A DNA stretch of 64,000 nt from DASRDR01 sp963812945 [NCBI: uncultured Candidatus Rokubacteria bacterium] (GTDB lineage Bacteria > Methylomirabilota > Methylomirabilia > Rokubacteriales), in the NCBI GenBank assembly GCA_963812945.1, contig CAWEXD010000008.1, positions 2,418,001 to 2,482,000 of the forward strand, given 5' to 3'. The position numbers and the translations under genes were made by a program. The first letter of the stretch is position 1. Every line of letters begins with the position of its first letter. Below are positions 6,529 through 14,629 of this stretch, piece by piece. The notes below the pieces were generated by a model. The model was not told where the DNA came from. It searched no databases and saw only the letters and a list, made by a program, of their open reading frames with translations.

Positions 6529-8187
6529 TCAGGCCGGAAGCGGACCGGCGGGCGAGATGTCCCGGATGTCGGTCTTGACGTGGACGAGCGCGGGGCCGGG
6601 ATACGCGAGCGCCGCCCCGAAGGCGTCCGCGAACTCCGCCGTCTTCTCGACGACGAACGCGGCGGCGCCATACGCGCGCGCGACGGCCGCGAAGTCCGGG
6701 CTCTTGAGGTGGACCGCGAAGAGGCCGTCCGGGCCGATCCGCTTGTGCTGGTGCATGGCGATCGTGCCGTAGGCGCCGTTGTCGCCCAGCACGACCTTCA
6801 CGGGCAGCCCCTCCTGCACGGCCGTCACCAGCTCCTGCCCGGTCATGAGAAAGCCGCCGTCACCCACGAAGGCCACGACGGGGCGCTCGGGCCGCGCGAG
6901 CTTCGCGCCGATCGATCCGGGCACCCCGTACCCCATCGCGCCCGACGAGGGTCCGGCCTGGGTGCCCGGGAGCCGGAAGCGGTGATACCGGTGTACCCAG
7001 CCGGCGAAGTTGCCGGCGTCGTTGACCACGATCGCCTCGGCGGGGAGGGCGGCGGTCACGGCCTCCACCACGCGCGCCGGATCGACTGCGCCGCGGACGG
7101 GCACTTGCCCGGGCCGTGTGAAGGCGAGGAATTCCGCGTGCAGGCGCGCGCGCCACGCGACGCGGGCCGCGGGCGGCGGGCCTCCCAGGGCCTCGGCCAG
7201 CGCGATCAGCGTCACACCCGTGTCGGCAGCCAGCGGCACGTCGGCGCGCCACCGCGCGAGGACGCCGGCATCGGCGTGGACGTGGATCAGGCGCTGGTCG
7301 GCCCGAAGGAGCGTGAACTCCTCGCTCGTGATGTCGTCGAGACGCGTCCCGACCGCGACCACCACGTCGCAGGCGGCCCACGCCTCACGCTGGAACGGCG
7401 CCCGCCCGATCCCGAAGTGGCCGAGGTAGGCGGGGTGGTCGTTGGGAAACGTGTCCTGCCGGCGCCAGGCGGTGACGACGCCCGCGCCGCTCGCCTCCGC
7501 GAAGCGGACCAGCTGGCTGGTCGCGTCTTCGAACGCGACCATCTCGCCCGCGATGACGATCGGGTGGCGGGCAGAGGCGATGAGCCGCGCCGCCTCACGG
7601 ACACCCTCGGGTGCCGGCACCGAGCGCAGCCGGGGCGGCGAGGACGGGATCGGCGCGTCCCCCGCCCCCGCCTCGGTGACGTCCTCGGGCAGGACCACGA
7701 CGACGGGCCCGGGCCGCCCGGCCACCGCGAGCCGGACCGCCCGCGCCGTGCACTCCGCCACGTCCGCGCCGGTCTCCGGCTCGAGCACCGCCTTGGCGAT
7801 GGGCGCGTACATCCGATGGTAGTCGATCTCCTGGAAGGCTTCCCGCCCCTTGACGTGGGTCGGCACGTGGCCGACGAAGAGCAGGACCGGCGTCGAGTCC
7901 TGCGTCGCGGTGTGGATCCCGATCGCGGCGTTGGTCGCGCCCGGCCCCCGGGTCACGAACGCGGCCGCCGGGCGGCGCGCGAGCTTCCCGTAGGCCTCGG
8001 CCGCGAACGTCGCGCCGGACTCGTGACGCGTCACCACCAGGCGGAAGCGCGCCTGCTCGCGCCGGAGCCCTTCGAGGACGGCGAGGTAGCTCTCGCCCGG
8101 GACGCCGAATCCCTGGGTGACACCGTGGGCAATGAGGGTCTGGACGAGCGCGTCGCCGGCGGTCATGGGGTCAGGCCTCGACTTCAA
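6529..8187 (-). CDS. Thiamine-pyrophosphate enzyme, acetolactate synthase large-subunit-like
   Basis: A 552-residue three-domain TPP enzyme. It has the catalytic glutamate in GVPGESYLAVLEGL (near residue 39), a central Rossmann-like domain, and the TPP/Mg2+ motif GDGG...DNG (GDGGFLMTGQELVTA to VLGDNGAYG) near residues 440-470. Such enzymes decarboxylate 2-oxo acids and transfer the C2 unit; no small subunit is nearby, so a catabolic or unusual role is likely. The start is TTG 8187 because a perfect AAGGAGG lies six bases upstream; homologues usually start at the later ATG 8166 (MTAGDALVQ). The extra seven residues KSRPDPM region is encoded by an arm of the palindromic repeat, so the repeat has become coding here. 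Confidence 0.88.
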   Translation of the reverse strand: MKSRPDPMTAGDALVQTLIAHGVTQGFGVPGESYLAVLEGLRREQARFRLVVTRHESGATFAAEAYGKLARRPAAAFVTRGPGATNAAIGIHTATQDSTPVLLFVGHVPTHVKGREAFQEIDYHRMYAPIAKAVLEPETGADVAECTARAVRLAVAGRPGPVVVVLPEDVTEAGAGDAPIPSSPPRLRSVPAPEGVREAARLIASARHPIVIAGEMVAFEDATSQLVRFAEASGAGVVTAWRRQDTFPNDHPAYLGHFGIGRAPFQREAWAACDVVVAVGTRLDDITSEEFTLLRADQRLIHVHADAGVLARWRADVPLAADTGVTLIALAEALGGPPPAARVAWRARLHAEFLAFTRPGQVPVRGAVDPARVVEAVTAALPAEAIVVNDAGNFAGWVHRYHRFRLPGTQAGPSSGAMGYGVPGSIGAKLARPERPVVAFVGDGGFLMTGQELVTAVQEGLPVKVVLGDNGAYGTIAMHQHKRIGPDGLFAVHLKSPDFAAVARAYGAAAFVVEKTAEFADAFGAALAYPGPALVHVKTDIRDISPAGPLPA

Positions 8188-8237
8188 GACAATCCTCCTT
8201 CGTTGTCGGCAAGTGTTGAGAATTCAAGGCCTGACGC
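8167..8237. repeat. Palindromic REP-like element, copy A
   Basis: Outer arms are GGGTCAGGCCTCGACTT (8168-8184) and AATTCAAGGCCTGACGC (8221-8237), inverted repeats with three mismatches over 17 bp. Copies B (36757-36842) and C (50291-50365) share the arms but not the centre. The right arm contains the TGA stop of the ChaN-like gene and the left arm contains the TTG start of the TPP enzyme. Confidence 0.75.
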
Positions 8238-9210
8238 TGCCCAGTCGCTGGGGGAGGCTCAGGCACGGGTCGGCAACCGGGGGACGTCCCGCAGTGAGCC
8301 ACACGACGTCGGCCATGGTCCCCGGCGGCGTGATCTCGGGGGCGCCGGCCTCGATCTCGACGAAGGCGACGACCAGTTGCCGGGTACCTTGCCGCAGCGC
8401 TTCGAGCTGCTCGGGGACACCGCCGGGGGACTGGTGGCCGTGCCCGATGATCACCACCACCTGGGGGGCACGCTGGAGCGCGTCCACGACGCGGCGGGCG
8501 ATGACCACGTTGCGGGCGTACCAGCTCTCGAGCATCCGCGCGACGCGGCTCTCGGAGACGCGGTCGCAATGCGCGGCGCGCATCCGTCGAGCGATCGCAC
8601 GATCCCGAGCGGGGTCGTCGGGCATGGCCGAGCGAAGCCGAGCGGGATCCTCCCCCGCGGCACCGAGCCCGTCCCGGCCGATGCGGCGGGTGACGGTGGG
8701 GTCGAGATCGGTGCCGACGACGGGCAGCCCGTTCTTCCGCGCCAGCTCGAAGAGCGGCCAGTACATGGCGAAGTCGGGCCAGCCCCGAGCGGTCCACTGA
8801 AGCTCTCGGTCGACCTCGGGGGGGCCCGCTTCGCTCCGCACCACCGCCTCGAGCGCGGCCTGCCGCGTCTCGGGCACCATCTCGAACGCGACCGCGGGGC
8901 GGCCGCCGGCCGCGAGCATCGCTTCGAGGATGCGAGCCTGGATCACGTGGTGCTGGGGGCGGTCGTGAAGCTCTCCCAGGTAGACCACCTCGGCGTCCCG
9001 GGCGCGCGCCGCGACCGTCAGGGCCGACGCGGCGACGTCCGCCCGGAGTCCGATGACGAGTGGCCCGCGCCCCGGGTCGCTCCCTGCCGGAGGCGCCGCG
9101 CCGGCGCACCCGGCGAGCCACAGCGCCGCGACCCACAGTCCTCCGGCCAGGAGCCCGAGCGTCCGGGAGCGGCGGTCCGTCTTCCGGCCTCGGGTCACGG
9201 CGCGGCTCAT
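8224..9210 (-). CDS. ChaN-family lipoprotein
   Basis: A 328-residue protein of the ChaN/COG3016 family. The N-terminus has basic residues, then LGLLAGGLWVAALWLAGCAG, a lipoprotein signal with lipobox LAGC. The hallmark VVYLGELHDRPQHHVIQ follows near residue 80, then AFEMVPE, VVGTDLDP and VVIIGHGHQSPGGVPEQL. Campylobacter ChaN binds haem as a dimer and related proteins are fused to or sit beside outer-membrane iron uptake; a haem or metal role here is inference. The start overlaps the stop of the tesA-like gene by 4 bp. The last residues SVRP and the stop are encoded inside the palindromic repeat, so the original C-terminus may have been altered. Confidence 0.82.
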   Translation of the reverse strand: MSRAVTRGRKTDRRSRTLGLLAGGLWVAALWLAGCAGAAPPAGSDPGRGPLVIGLRADVAASALTVAARARDAEVVYLGELHDRPQHHVIQARILEAMLAAGGRPAVAFEMVPETRQAALEAVVRSEAGPPEVDRELQWTARGWPDFAMYWPLFELARKNGLPVVGTDLDPTVTRRIGRDGLGAAGEDPARLRSAMPDDPARDRAIARRMRAAHCDRVSESRVARMLESWYARNVVIARRVVDALQRAPQVVVIIGHGHQSPGGVPEQLEALRQGTRQLVVAFVEIEAGAPEITPPGTMADVVWLTAGRPPVADPCLSLPQRLGSVRP

Positions 9211-9824
9211 CGCGGAAGGAGCGCGACCAGATGGGGCCAGATACGCTCGGCGATGGCGCGATGGCCAGCAGCGTTCGGGTGGATGCCGTCGGCCAGGTTC
9301 AGGCCCCGGTCGGCGGCGACACCGTCGAGGAGAAAGGGCATCAGCGGCGATCCCGTGCGGCGCGCGACCTCCGGGAAGACGCTCCGGAACGCGCGCGCGT
9401 AGGCCGTCCCGTAATTCGGTGGCACCTGCATCCCGGCGACGAGGACGCGCGCGCCGGCGCCACGGAAGCGCTCGACGATCGCCAGCAGGTTCGCCTGCAT
9501 CGCATCGGTCCCGAGCCCCCTCAGCCCGTCGTTGGCGCCGAGCGCCACCACGACGACCTCCGGCCGGTTGCGCAGCACCCAGTCCACGCGGCGGAGCCCG
9601 CCGGCCGTGGTGTCCCCGCTCACGCCCGCGTTGACGACGCGGTAGGGATAGCCCTCGCGCCGGAGCCGGGCGTCGATCACGGCCGGCCACGCCTCCTCGG
9701 GGGCGACCCCGAAACCCGCCGTCAGGCTATCACCGAGCGCGACGATGACGCGCTCGTCCGCCCCGGCGGGCGCGGCCAGAACGCCGAGCAACAGGACAGC
9801 CAGGGCGGCGAGGAACCCCCGCAT
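9207..9824 (-). CDS. tesA: GDSL/SGNH arylesterase, acyl-CoA thioesterase I-like
   Basis: A 205-residue periplasmic SGNH hydrolase. The signal peptide (MRGFLAALAVLLLGVLAAPA) is followed by block I VALGDSLTAGFGV with the nucleophile serine, the oxyanion glycine in NAGVSGDTTAGG, GANDGLRG (block III asparagine) and DGIHPNAAGH with the catalytic Asp/His pair. Length and motifs match E. coli TesA. It is divergent from ybbA with only 26 bp between start codons, the same arrangement as in E. coli, which supports the name. Members hydrolyse acyl esters or thioesters, and the physiological substrate is uncertain. The ChaN-like gene follows with a 4-bp overlap. Confidence 0.9.
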   Translation of the reverse strand: MRGFLAALAVLLLGVLAAPAGADERVIVALGDSLTAGFGVAPEEAWPAVIDARLRREGYPYRVVNAGVSGDTTAGGLRRVDWVLRNRPEVVVVALGANDGLRGLGTDAMQANLLAIVERFRGAGARVLVAGMQVPPNYGTAYARAFRSVFPEVARRTGSPLMPFLLDGVAADRGLNLADGIHPNAAGHRAIAERIWPHLVALLPR

Positions 9825-9834
9825 GCGCCCAAGT

Positions 9835-9841
9835 GTAATAT
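9835..9841. promoter_or_regulatory. Shared bidirectional -10 region of tesA and ybbA
   Basis: The heptamer GTAATAT reads TAATAT on the plus strand (9836-9841), nine bases before the ybbA ATG, and TATTAC on the minus strand (9840-9835), ten bases before the tesA ATG. Neither gene has a Shine-Dalgarno site in the 26-bp space, so both mRNAs are probably leaderless or nearly so. Confidence 0.5.
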
Positions 9842-9850
9842 GAGCCTCGG

Positions 9851-10525
9851 ATGGTCCAGGTTCGCGACCTCGTCATGCGACTCCGGAGCACCGCCGGCGT
9901 CGTGACCATCCTGGACGGGATCACGCTGGACGTGCCCGCTGGCCAGTTCGTCGCCGTCATCGGCCCGTCCGGGAGCGGCAAGTCCACGCTGCTCGGTCTC
10001 CTCGCCGGCCTCGACCGCCCCACGGCCGGATCCATCCGCATCGATGGCGTGGACCTCTCCGGGCTCGACGAGGATGCCCTCGCCCGGCTCCGCCTGGCGA
10101 AGGTCGGCTACGTGTTCCAGTCGTTCCACCTGATCCCGACCTTGACCGCTCTCGAGAACGTGGCCATCCCGCTCGAGCTGGCCGGTGCGGGGGATGCGGC
10201 CGAGCGGGCCGGCGCCCTCCTGGACGAGGTCGGGCTGAAGGCGCGGGTGGCCCACTATCCCGCCGAGCTGTCGGGCGGCGAGCAGCAGCGCGTCGCCCTC
10301 GCGCGGGCGGTCGCGAACCAGCCCGGGCTCATCCTCGCCGACGAGCCCACGGGCAACCTCGACTCCGCCACCGGCACACAGATCGTGGACCTCCTGGTTG
10401 GCCTCCACCGGCGCCACGGCACGACGCTGATCCTGGTGACCCACGACGCGGCGCTCGCGGTCCACGCGGAGCGGATCGTGGAGCTCAGGGACGGCCGCGT
10501 CGTCGGGGATCGCGTCACGCCGTGA
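9851..10525 (+). CDS. ybbA: ABC transporter ATP-binding protein, YbbA/LolD type
   Basis: A 224-residue ATPase of the MacB/LolD/YbbA branch, which powers mechanotransmission or lipoprotein-release rather than classical import. Walker A GPSGSGKST is at residues 38-46, Q-loop FQSFHLIP, signature LSGGEQQRVALARA, Walker B LILADEPTGNLDS and H-loop LVTHDAALA. The LDSATG stretch after Walker B is typical of this branch. It overlaps the large FtsX-type permease gene by 4 bp and forms a two-gene system with it. The tesA|ybbA-ybbP order is conserved with enterobacteria. Substrate unknown in all organisms to my knowledge. Confidence 0.93.
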   Translation: MVQVRDLVMRLRSTAGVVTILDGITLDVPAGQFVAVIGPSGSGKSTLLGLLAGLDRPTAGSIRIDGVDLSGLDEDALARLRLAKVGYVFQSFHLIPTLTALENVAIPLELAGAGDAAERAGALLDEVGLKARVAHYPAELSGGEQQRVALARAVANQPGLILADEPTGNLDSATGTQIVDLLVGLHRRHGTTLILVTHDAALAVHAERIVELRDGRVVGDRVTP

Positions 10526-13071
10526 CCCGGCCCCGCCCGGGGACGCCTCCCGCGCTGCCCTGGCGCCTCGTCGGAAGTCTCGCGTGGCGGGAGACCCGGG
10601 GCGCGTGGCGGCAATTCGCCGGATTCCTCGCCTGCATCGCGCTCGGTGTCGGCGCTCTCGTGGCTGTCCTGAGCGTCGCCGCGACCCTCGATCGCTCGCT
10701 CGGGCGCGAGGCCCGGGCGCTCCTCGGTGGCGACGTCGAGCTGCGCTCGGCCCACCCGCTCGATCCCGCGGCCGAGGCCCCGGTGCGGGACCTCGCGCGC
10801 CGCGGGGCGACCGTGGCCCGCGTGAAGGAGCTGGTCGCGATGGCGCGGAGCCCCGCGCGGGGCGGCGCGCTCGTCGTCGAGCTGAAGGCGGTGGACGCCG
10901 GGTACCCCCTCTACGGCCGCCTGGACACGGCGCCCGCACGCCCGCTCGACACGCTTCTCGCCAGCGGGGGCGTCGTGGTCGAGGAGGCGCTCCTCGCCCG
11001 GCTCGGCCTCGCGATCGACGACCCGCTCACGATCGGGGACGCGACCTTGACGGTGACCGGCGTGGTCCGGAGGGAGCCGGACCGGGCAGCCTCGCTCTTC
11101 ACCCTGGGCCCTCGCGTGCTGCTGAACGCCGCGAGCCTCGACGCCACGGGCCTCCTGCGCCCGGGGAGCCGGGTCCGGCACCGGACACTCCTCCGGCTGC
11201 CGGTCTCGATCGAGCCTGCGGTCGCCCGAGCCGCCCTCGTAGAAGCCATGGCGGATCCCGCGGTGCGCGTGGCCACCTTCGACGAGGCCCAGCCCGGACT
11301 CCGGCGGTTCTTCGACCAGCTCACGGCGTACCTCCGCCTGGTCGGGCTCACGAGCCTGTTCGTCGGAGGCATCGGCGTCGCGGCGGCGGTGCGCGCGTTC
11401 CTGGCCCGGAAGGTCGCGACGATCGCCATCCTCCGCTGCGTCGGCGCGAACGCACGGACCTTGACGGCGGTGTACTCCATGCAGGCGCTCGCCCTCGGCG
11501 TGCTGGGCAGTCTCACGGGGGCTCTGCTCGGGACCGCCGCCCAGCTCGCCCTCGGTCCCCTGCTCCAGCCGTTCGTGCCCTTCGACCTCGAGGCACGCCC
11601 GTCCCCGGTGGCCGTGGCGACCGGGCTTCTGGCCGGCGTCCTGGCCACGCTCCTCTTCGCGCTCTGGCCGCTCCTCTCCGCGCGCGCGGTGCCGCCCGCG
11701 ATCCTGCTCCGGCATCCCGTCGATTCGGGGAGCGTGCGACCCCGGCGCCCGTGGGCGGTGGCGGCCGCCATCGCCGGTGGCCTCGCGGCCCTCGCGCTCT
11801 GGCAGGCCGGCCCGCTCAAGATCGGCGCCATCTTCCTGGGCGCGGCCGCCGGCGCGCTCGGAATCCTGGTCCTGGCCGCGTGGGGGACGCGGGCGCTCGC
11901 CGGGCGTCTGCCACGGCCTCGGTCTCTCGCATGGCGCCACGGCCTGGGAGGCTTGTTCCGGCCCGGGAGCCAGACGATCGGCGTGACCGTGGCGCTCGGC
12001 ATCGGTGTCACGCTGCTCACCGCAGTCGCGCTCCTCGAGCGCGGGCTCGGCCGCCAGCTCGACCTCGAGCGGCGCCGCGAAGCCCCCTCCTTCTTCTTCG
12101 TCGACGTGCAGCCCGACCAGGCCGAGGCGTTCACCCGAACGGTCACCGCCGTCCCCGGGGCCACGACGCCGGCGCTCGTGCCGGTCATCCGCGCGCGGCT
12201 CCGCGCGATCAACGGGGAGCCGATCGTGCGCGAGCGGTGGGCGCGCCGCGAGGACGCGTGGCGGGTGACCCGCGAGTACGTGCTGACGTTCGCCGACGAG
12301 CGGCCGGACGGCACGGTGCTCACGCGCGGCCGCTGGTGGACCCCGGGCGACCGGGGACGCGCGTGGATCTCGGTCGAGGCCGAGGCCGCGCGCGCGCTCG
12401 GCGTCGATCTCGGCGGCAGCCTGACCTTCGACATCCAGGGCCTCCCGGTGACGGCGGAGGTGCTGAGCCTCCGCAAGGTGGACTGGCAGACCCTCGGCGC
12501 CAACTTCTTCGTGGTCTTCTCGCCGGGCCCGCTCGACGGGGCGCCCTTCGCCTACCTCGGGACGGCCCGCGTCCCGCCGGACGGGGACAGCGCGGTCCAG
12601 GAGCGCGTCGCGGCGGCGTTCCCCAACGTCACCGTCATCCCGGTCCGAGACGTCCTCCAGCGCGTGACGGGCGTGCTCGACCGGATCGCGGTCGCGATCC
12701 GGCTCGTCGCGCTCTTCGTCCTCGGCGCGGGCCTGACCGTGATGGCCGAGGCCCTGGCCCAGAGCCGCGCCCAGCGGCTCTACGAGTCGGTGCTCCTCCG
12801 CACCCTCGGCGCCACGCGCGGGCGCGTCGCGCGCGTCTTCGCCGTCGAGTACGGATGCCTCGGGCTGGTGGCGGGCCTCGGCGGCGCCGTGACCGGCGCG
12901 CTCACGGCGTGGATCGTGCTGCGATTCATCCTCGACGTGCCGCCTGTCCTCGATGCCGCGCCCGTCGCCGCCGCGCTCCTGGCCAGCGTGGCCCTGGCCG
13001 TCTCGGTGGGCTTCCTGGGGACGTTCCGGCTCCTCGGGCGGAAGCCGCTTCCCGTCCTGCGGAGGGAGTAG
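10522..13071 (+). CDS. ybbP: FtsX-family ABC permease, YbbP type
   Basis: An 849-residue membrane protein with two FtsX/MacB repeats. One N-terminal helix (FAGFLACIALGVGALVAVLS) precedes a large periplasmic domain, then three helices around residues 270-400 (LVGLTSLFVGGIGVAAAVRAF onward), a middle pair, a second periplasmic domain, and three C-terminal helices ending FLGTFRLLGRKPLPVLRRE. This ten-helix layout matches YbbP rather than LolC/E or MacB. The start is GTG 10522, overlapping the ybbA stop. YbbAP-type complexes are thought to extract or export hydrophobic molecules from the outer leaflet of the inner membrane; association with a periplasmic esterase is consistent but unproven. Confidence 0.9.
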   Translation: MTRPRPGTPPALPWRLVGSLAWRETRGAWRQFAGFLACIALGVGALVAVLSVAATLDRSLGREARALLGGDVELRSAHPLDPAAEAPVRDLARRGATVARVKELVAMARSPARGGALVVELKAVDAGYPLYGRLDTAPARPLDTLLASGGVVVEEALLARLGLAIDDPLTIGDATLTVTGVVRREPDRAASLFTLGPRVLLNAASLDATGLLRPGSRVRHRTLLRLPVSIEPAVARAALVEAMADPAVRVATFDEAQPGLRRFFDQLTAYLRLVGLTSLFVGGIGVAAAVRAFLARKVATIAILRCVGANARTLTAVYSMQALALGVLGSLTGALLGTAAQLALGPLLQPFVPFDLEARPSPVAVATGLLAGVLATLLFALWPLLSARAVPPAILLRHPVDSGSVRPRRPWAVAAAIAGGLAALALWQAGPLKIGAIFLGAAAGALGILVLAAWGTRALAGRLPRPRSLAWRHGLGGLFRPGSQTIGVTVALGIGVTLLTAVALLERGLGRQLDLERRREAPSFFFVDVQPDQAEAFTRTVTAVPGATTPALVPVIRARLRAINGEPIVRERWARREDAWRVTREYVLTFADERPDGTVLTRGRWWTPGDRGRAWISVEAEAARALGVDLGGSLTFDIQGLPVTAEVLSLRKVDWQTLGANFFVVFSPGPLDGAPFAYLGTARVPPDGDSAVQERVAAAFPNVTVIPVRDVLQRVTGVLDRIAVAIRLVALFVLGAGLTVMAEALAQSRAQRLYESVLLRTLGATRGRVARVFAVEYGCLGLVAGLGGAVTGALTAWIVLRFILDVPPVLDAAPVAAALLASVALAVSVGFLGTFRLLGRKPLPVLRRE

Positions 13072-13293
13072 CGTCGCGACCCGGCCGCGCCCCTGAGCGC
13101 CAGGTAGTTCGACGCGTCGGAGCTGGGCGAGAAACCGCTCCAGCAACATGCCGGAACCTGGCCGCAGCACCCCGTCGTGCCTGCTCGGAGGAATCGCACG
13201 TTGCCCGTCTGACCGGATTCGCTCGGCGTGTCCCTGAGTTCGCGAGCCAAGCCAAGCGACGGCCACCCTCTCACGCGACTCACGGGCAACCTT

Positions 13294-13319
13294 CCGGGCT
13301 GTCTGGCCGGGCTGTCTGG
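13294..13319 (+). repeat. Perfect 13-bp tandem duplication upstream of glycosyltransferase
   Basis: CCGGGCTGTCTGG occurs twice head to tail (13294-13306 and 13307-13319), ending 16 bp before the TAGAAT -10 hexamer. The position covers the -35 region, so it may be an operator or activator site. The rest of the 278-bp gap 13072-13349 shows nothing recognisable. Confidence 0.5.
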
Positions 13320-13332
13320 AGCCATGCGCCTT

Positions 13333-13341
13333 TGGTAGAAT
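13333..13341 (+). promoter_or_regulatory. Extended -10 promoter of glycosyltransferase/ugp cluster
   Basis: TGGTAGAAT: an extended TGn motif plus the TAGAAT hexamer (13336-13341). The ATG at 13350 follows after 8 nt, so the transcript would be leaderless or nearly so. Confidence 0.55.
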
Positions 13342-13349
13342 CTGCCCCG

Positions 13350-14585
13350 ATGAGCTCGGGATCGGCATCTGTCCGCGAGGGCCCGCCTCTGCGGATCGCC
13401 CATCTCGGCGATCAGTATCCGCTCCTGAACTTCACTTCGGCTTGGCGTGAAGTGCAGGCCCTCCGCGCGGATGCTGTCGCCATCGAACCGTTCTCGGTGT
13501 GGCGACCGTCGCCGGTGCTGGCGGGGGACGAGCAATCGCGGACAAGCTATCTCGCAGGATGCCCTCTCCCCGCGCTCGTCCGTGTGCACGCGGCACTCCT
13601 GGTCGCGAGCCCCACCCGCTACCTTCGAGCACTTCTCCTCGCGCTCCGAACGGGACCTCCCGGGCTGGGAGGATTTCGCCGTGGGCTCGCCTGCTTCGCG
13701 TGGGCGGGCCTTCTCGTGCGACGAATGCGCGAGAGGCAGGTCACGCACCTGCATGCACGCGGGACCGACACGGGCTGCACTGTGGCGATGCTCGCGTCGA
13801 CGCTCAGCGGGATCCCGTTCAGTTTCTCTGTCCACGGCCCACGGGTGTTTTTCATGGTCAAGGCCCGTCATCTCGACGAGAAACTGCGCCGCGCGCTGTT
13901 CGTGCGTTGCATCAGCCACTTTTGCCGCAGCCAGTGCGCCTTGTGGGCGGGTCCGGACACTTGGCCTCGTCTGCACGTCGTTCACTGCGGGGTCGATGCC
14001 AGCACTTACTCCCCGCGGATCCACGCGGGTCGCGGCTCGCACGTGCTGTTCGTCGGGCGCCCGGGCCTCCGGAAAGGCGTCCCGTGGCTGGTCGAAGCGC
14101 TCACTCAGCTGTGCACCGAGCGTCCCGACCTCAGGATCACCATTGTCGGCGACGGACCGGAACGTCCGGGTGTCGAGGCCCTCGTCCAGTCGGCGGGCAT
14201 CAGTGATCGGGTGCACTTCACCGGGTACCAATCCTCGGCGCAGGTCGCCGAGTGGCTATCGACGGCGGACGTGTTCGTGCTGCCAAGCCTTGCCGAAGGG
14301 GTCCCGATCGTGCTGATGGAGGCCATGGCGGCCGAAGTTCCCGTGATCTCCACGAACGTCGGTGGGACGAGCGAGCTCGTGTCGGACGGTGTGAACGGGT
14401 TCCTCGTGCTGCCGGTGGTCCCCGGAGCGCTCGTGTCCCGGATTCGGGAACTACTGGACGATCACGAACTTCGGACGCGCCTGGGACGGGCGGGACGGGA
14501 GACGGTGGTTCGCGACTTCGACCTGCATCGCGAGATGGCACGTCTGCGAGGCCTGTTCGAGGCCGCCGCCGGGCGGACGCCCTGA
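13350..14585 (+). CDS. Glycosyltransferase, GT4 family
   Basis: A 411-residue GT-B glycosyltransferase. The N-terminal acceptor domain includes HLHARGTDTGCTVAMLAS and FSFSVHGPRVFF. The C-terminal nucleotide-sugar domain shows LFVGRPGLRKGVPWLVEAL, ITIVGDGPERPGVEAL and the E-x7-E motif PSLAEGVPIVLMEAMAAEVP (retaining GT4 enzymes). There is no signal peptide, so it acts on the cytoplasmic face. It is the first gene of a run that continues 44 bp later with ugpB-ugpA-ugpE and ends with a second GT4 gene, all on one strand. Donor and acceptor cannot be read from sequence. The start codon is directly downstream of a -10 box with no ribosome site. Confidence 0.9.
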   Translation: MSSGSASVREGPPLRIAHLGDQYPLLNFTSAWREVQALRADAVAIEPFSVWRPSPVLAGDEQSRTSYLAGCPLPALVRVHAALLVASPTRYLRALLLALRTGPPGLGGFRRGLACFAWAGLLVRRMRERQVTHLHARGTDTGCTVAMLASTLSGIPFSFSVHGPRVFFMVKARHLDEKLRRALFVRCISHFCRSQCALWAGPDTWPRLHVVHCGVDASTYSPRIHAGRGSHVLFVGRPGLRKGVPWLVEALTQLCTERPDLRITIVGDGPERPGVEALVQSAGISDRVHFTGYQSSAQVAEWLSTADVFVLPSLAEGVPIVLMEAMAAEVPVISTNVGGTSELVSDGVNGFLVLPVVPGALVSRIRELLDDHELRTRLGRAGRETVVRDFDLHREMARLRGLFEAAAGRTP

Positions 14586-14629
14586 CACATCTCCACCGGA
14601 AACCGCACCCAGTCCACAAGGAGCACAGC

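Noticed and set aside
6580-9402. 940-codon plus-strand frame opposite the TPP enzyme, ChaN-like gene and tesA
   Set aside because: No domain or start signal; antisense artefact of high GC.
10584-14585. Very long open frame (over 1,300 codons) overlapping ybbP
   Set aside because: It is arginine/proline-rich nonsense in the shadow of ybbP until it joins the true frame of the glycosyltransferase at 13350; no domain in the first 920 codons.
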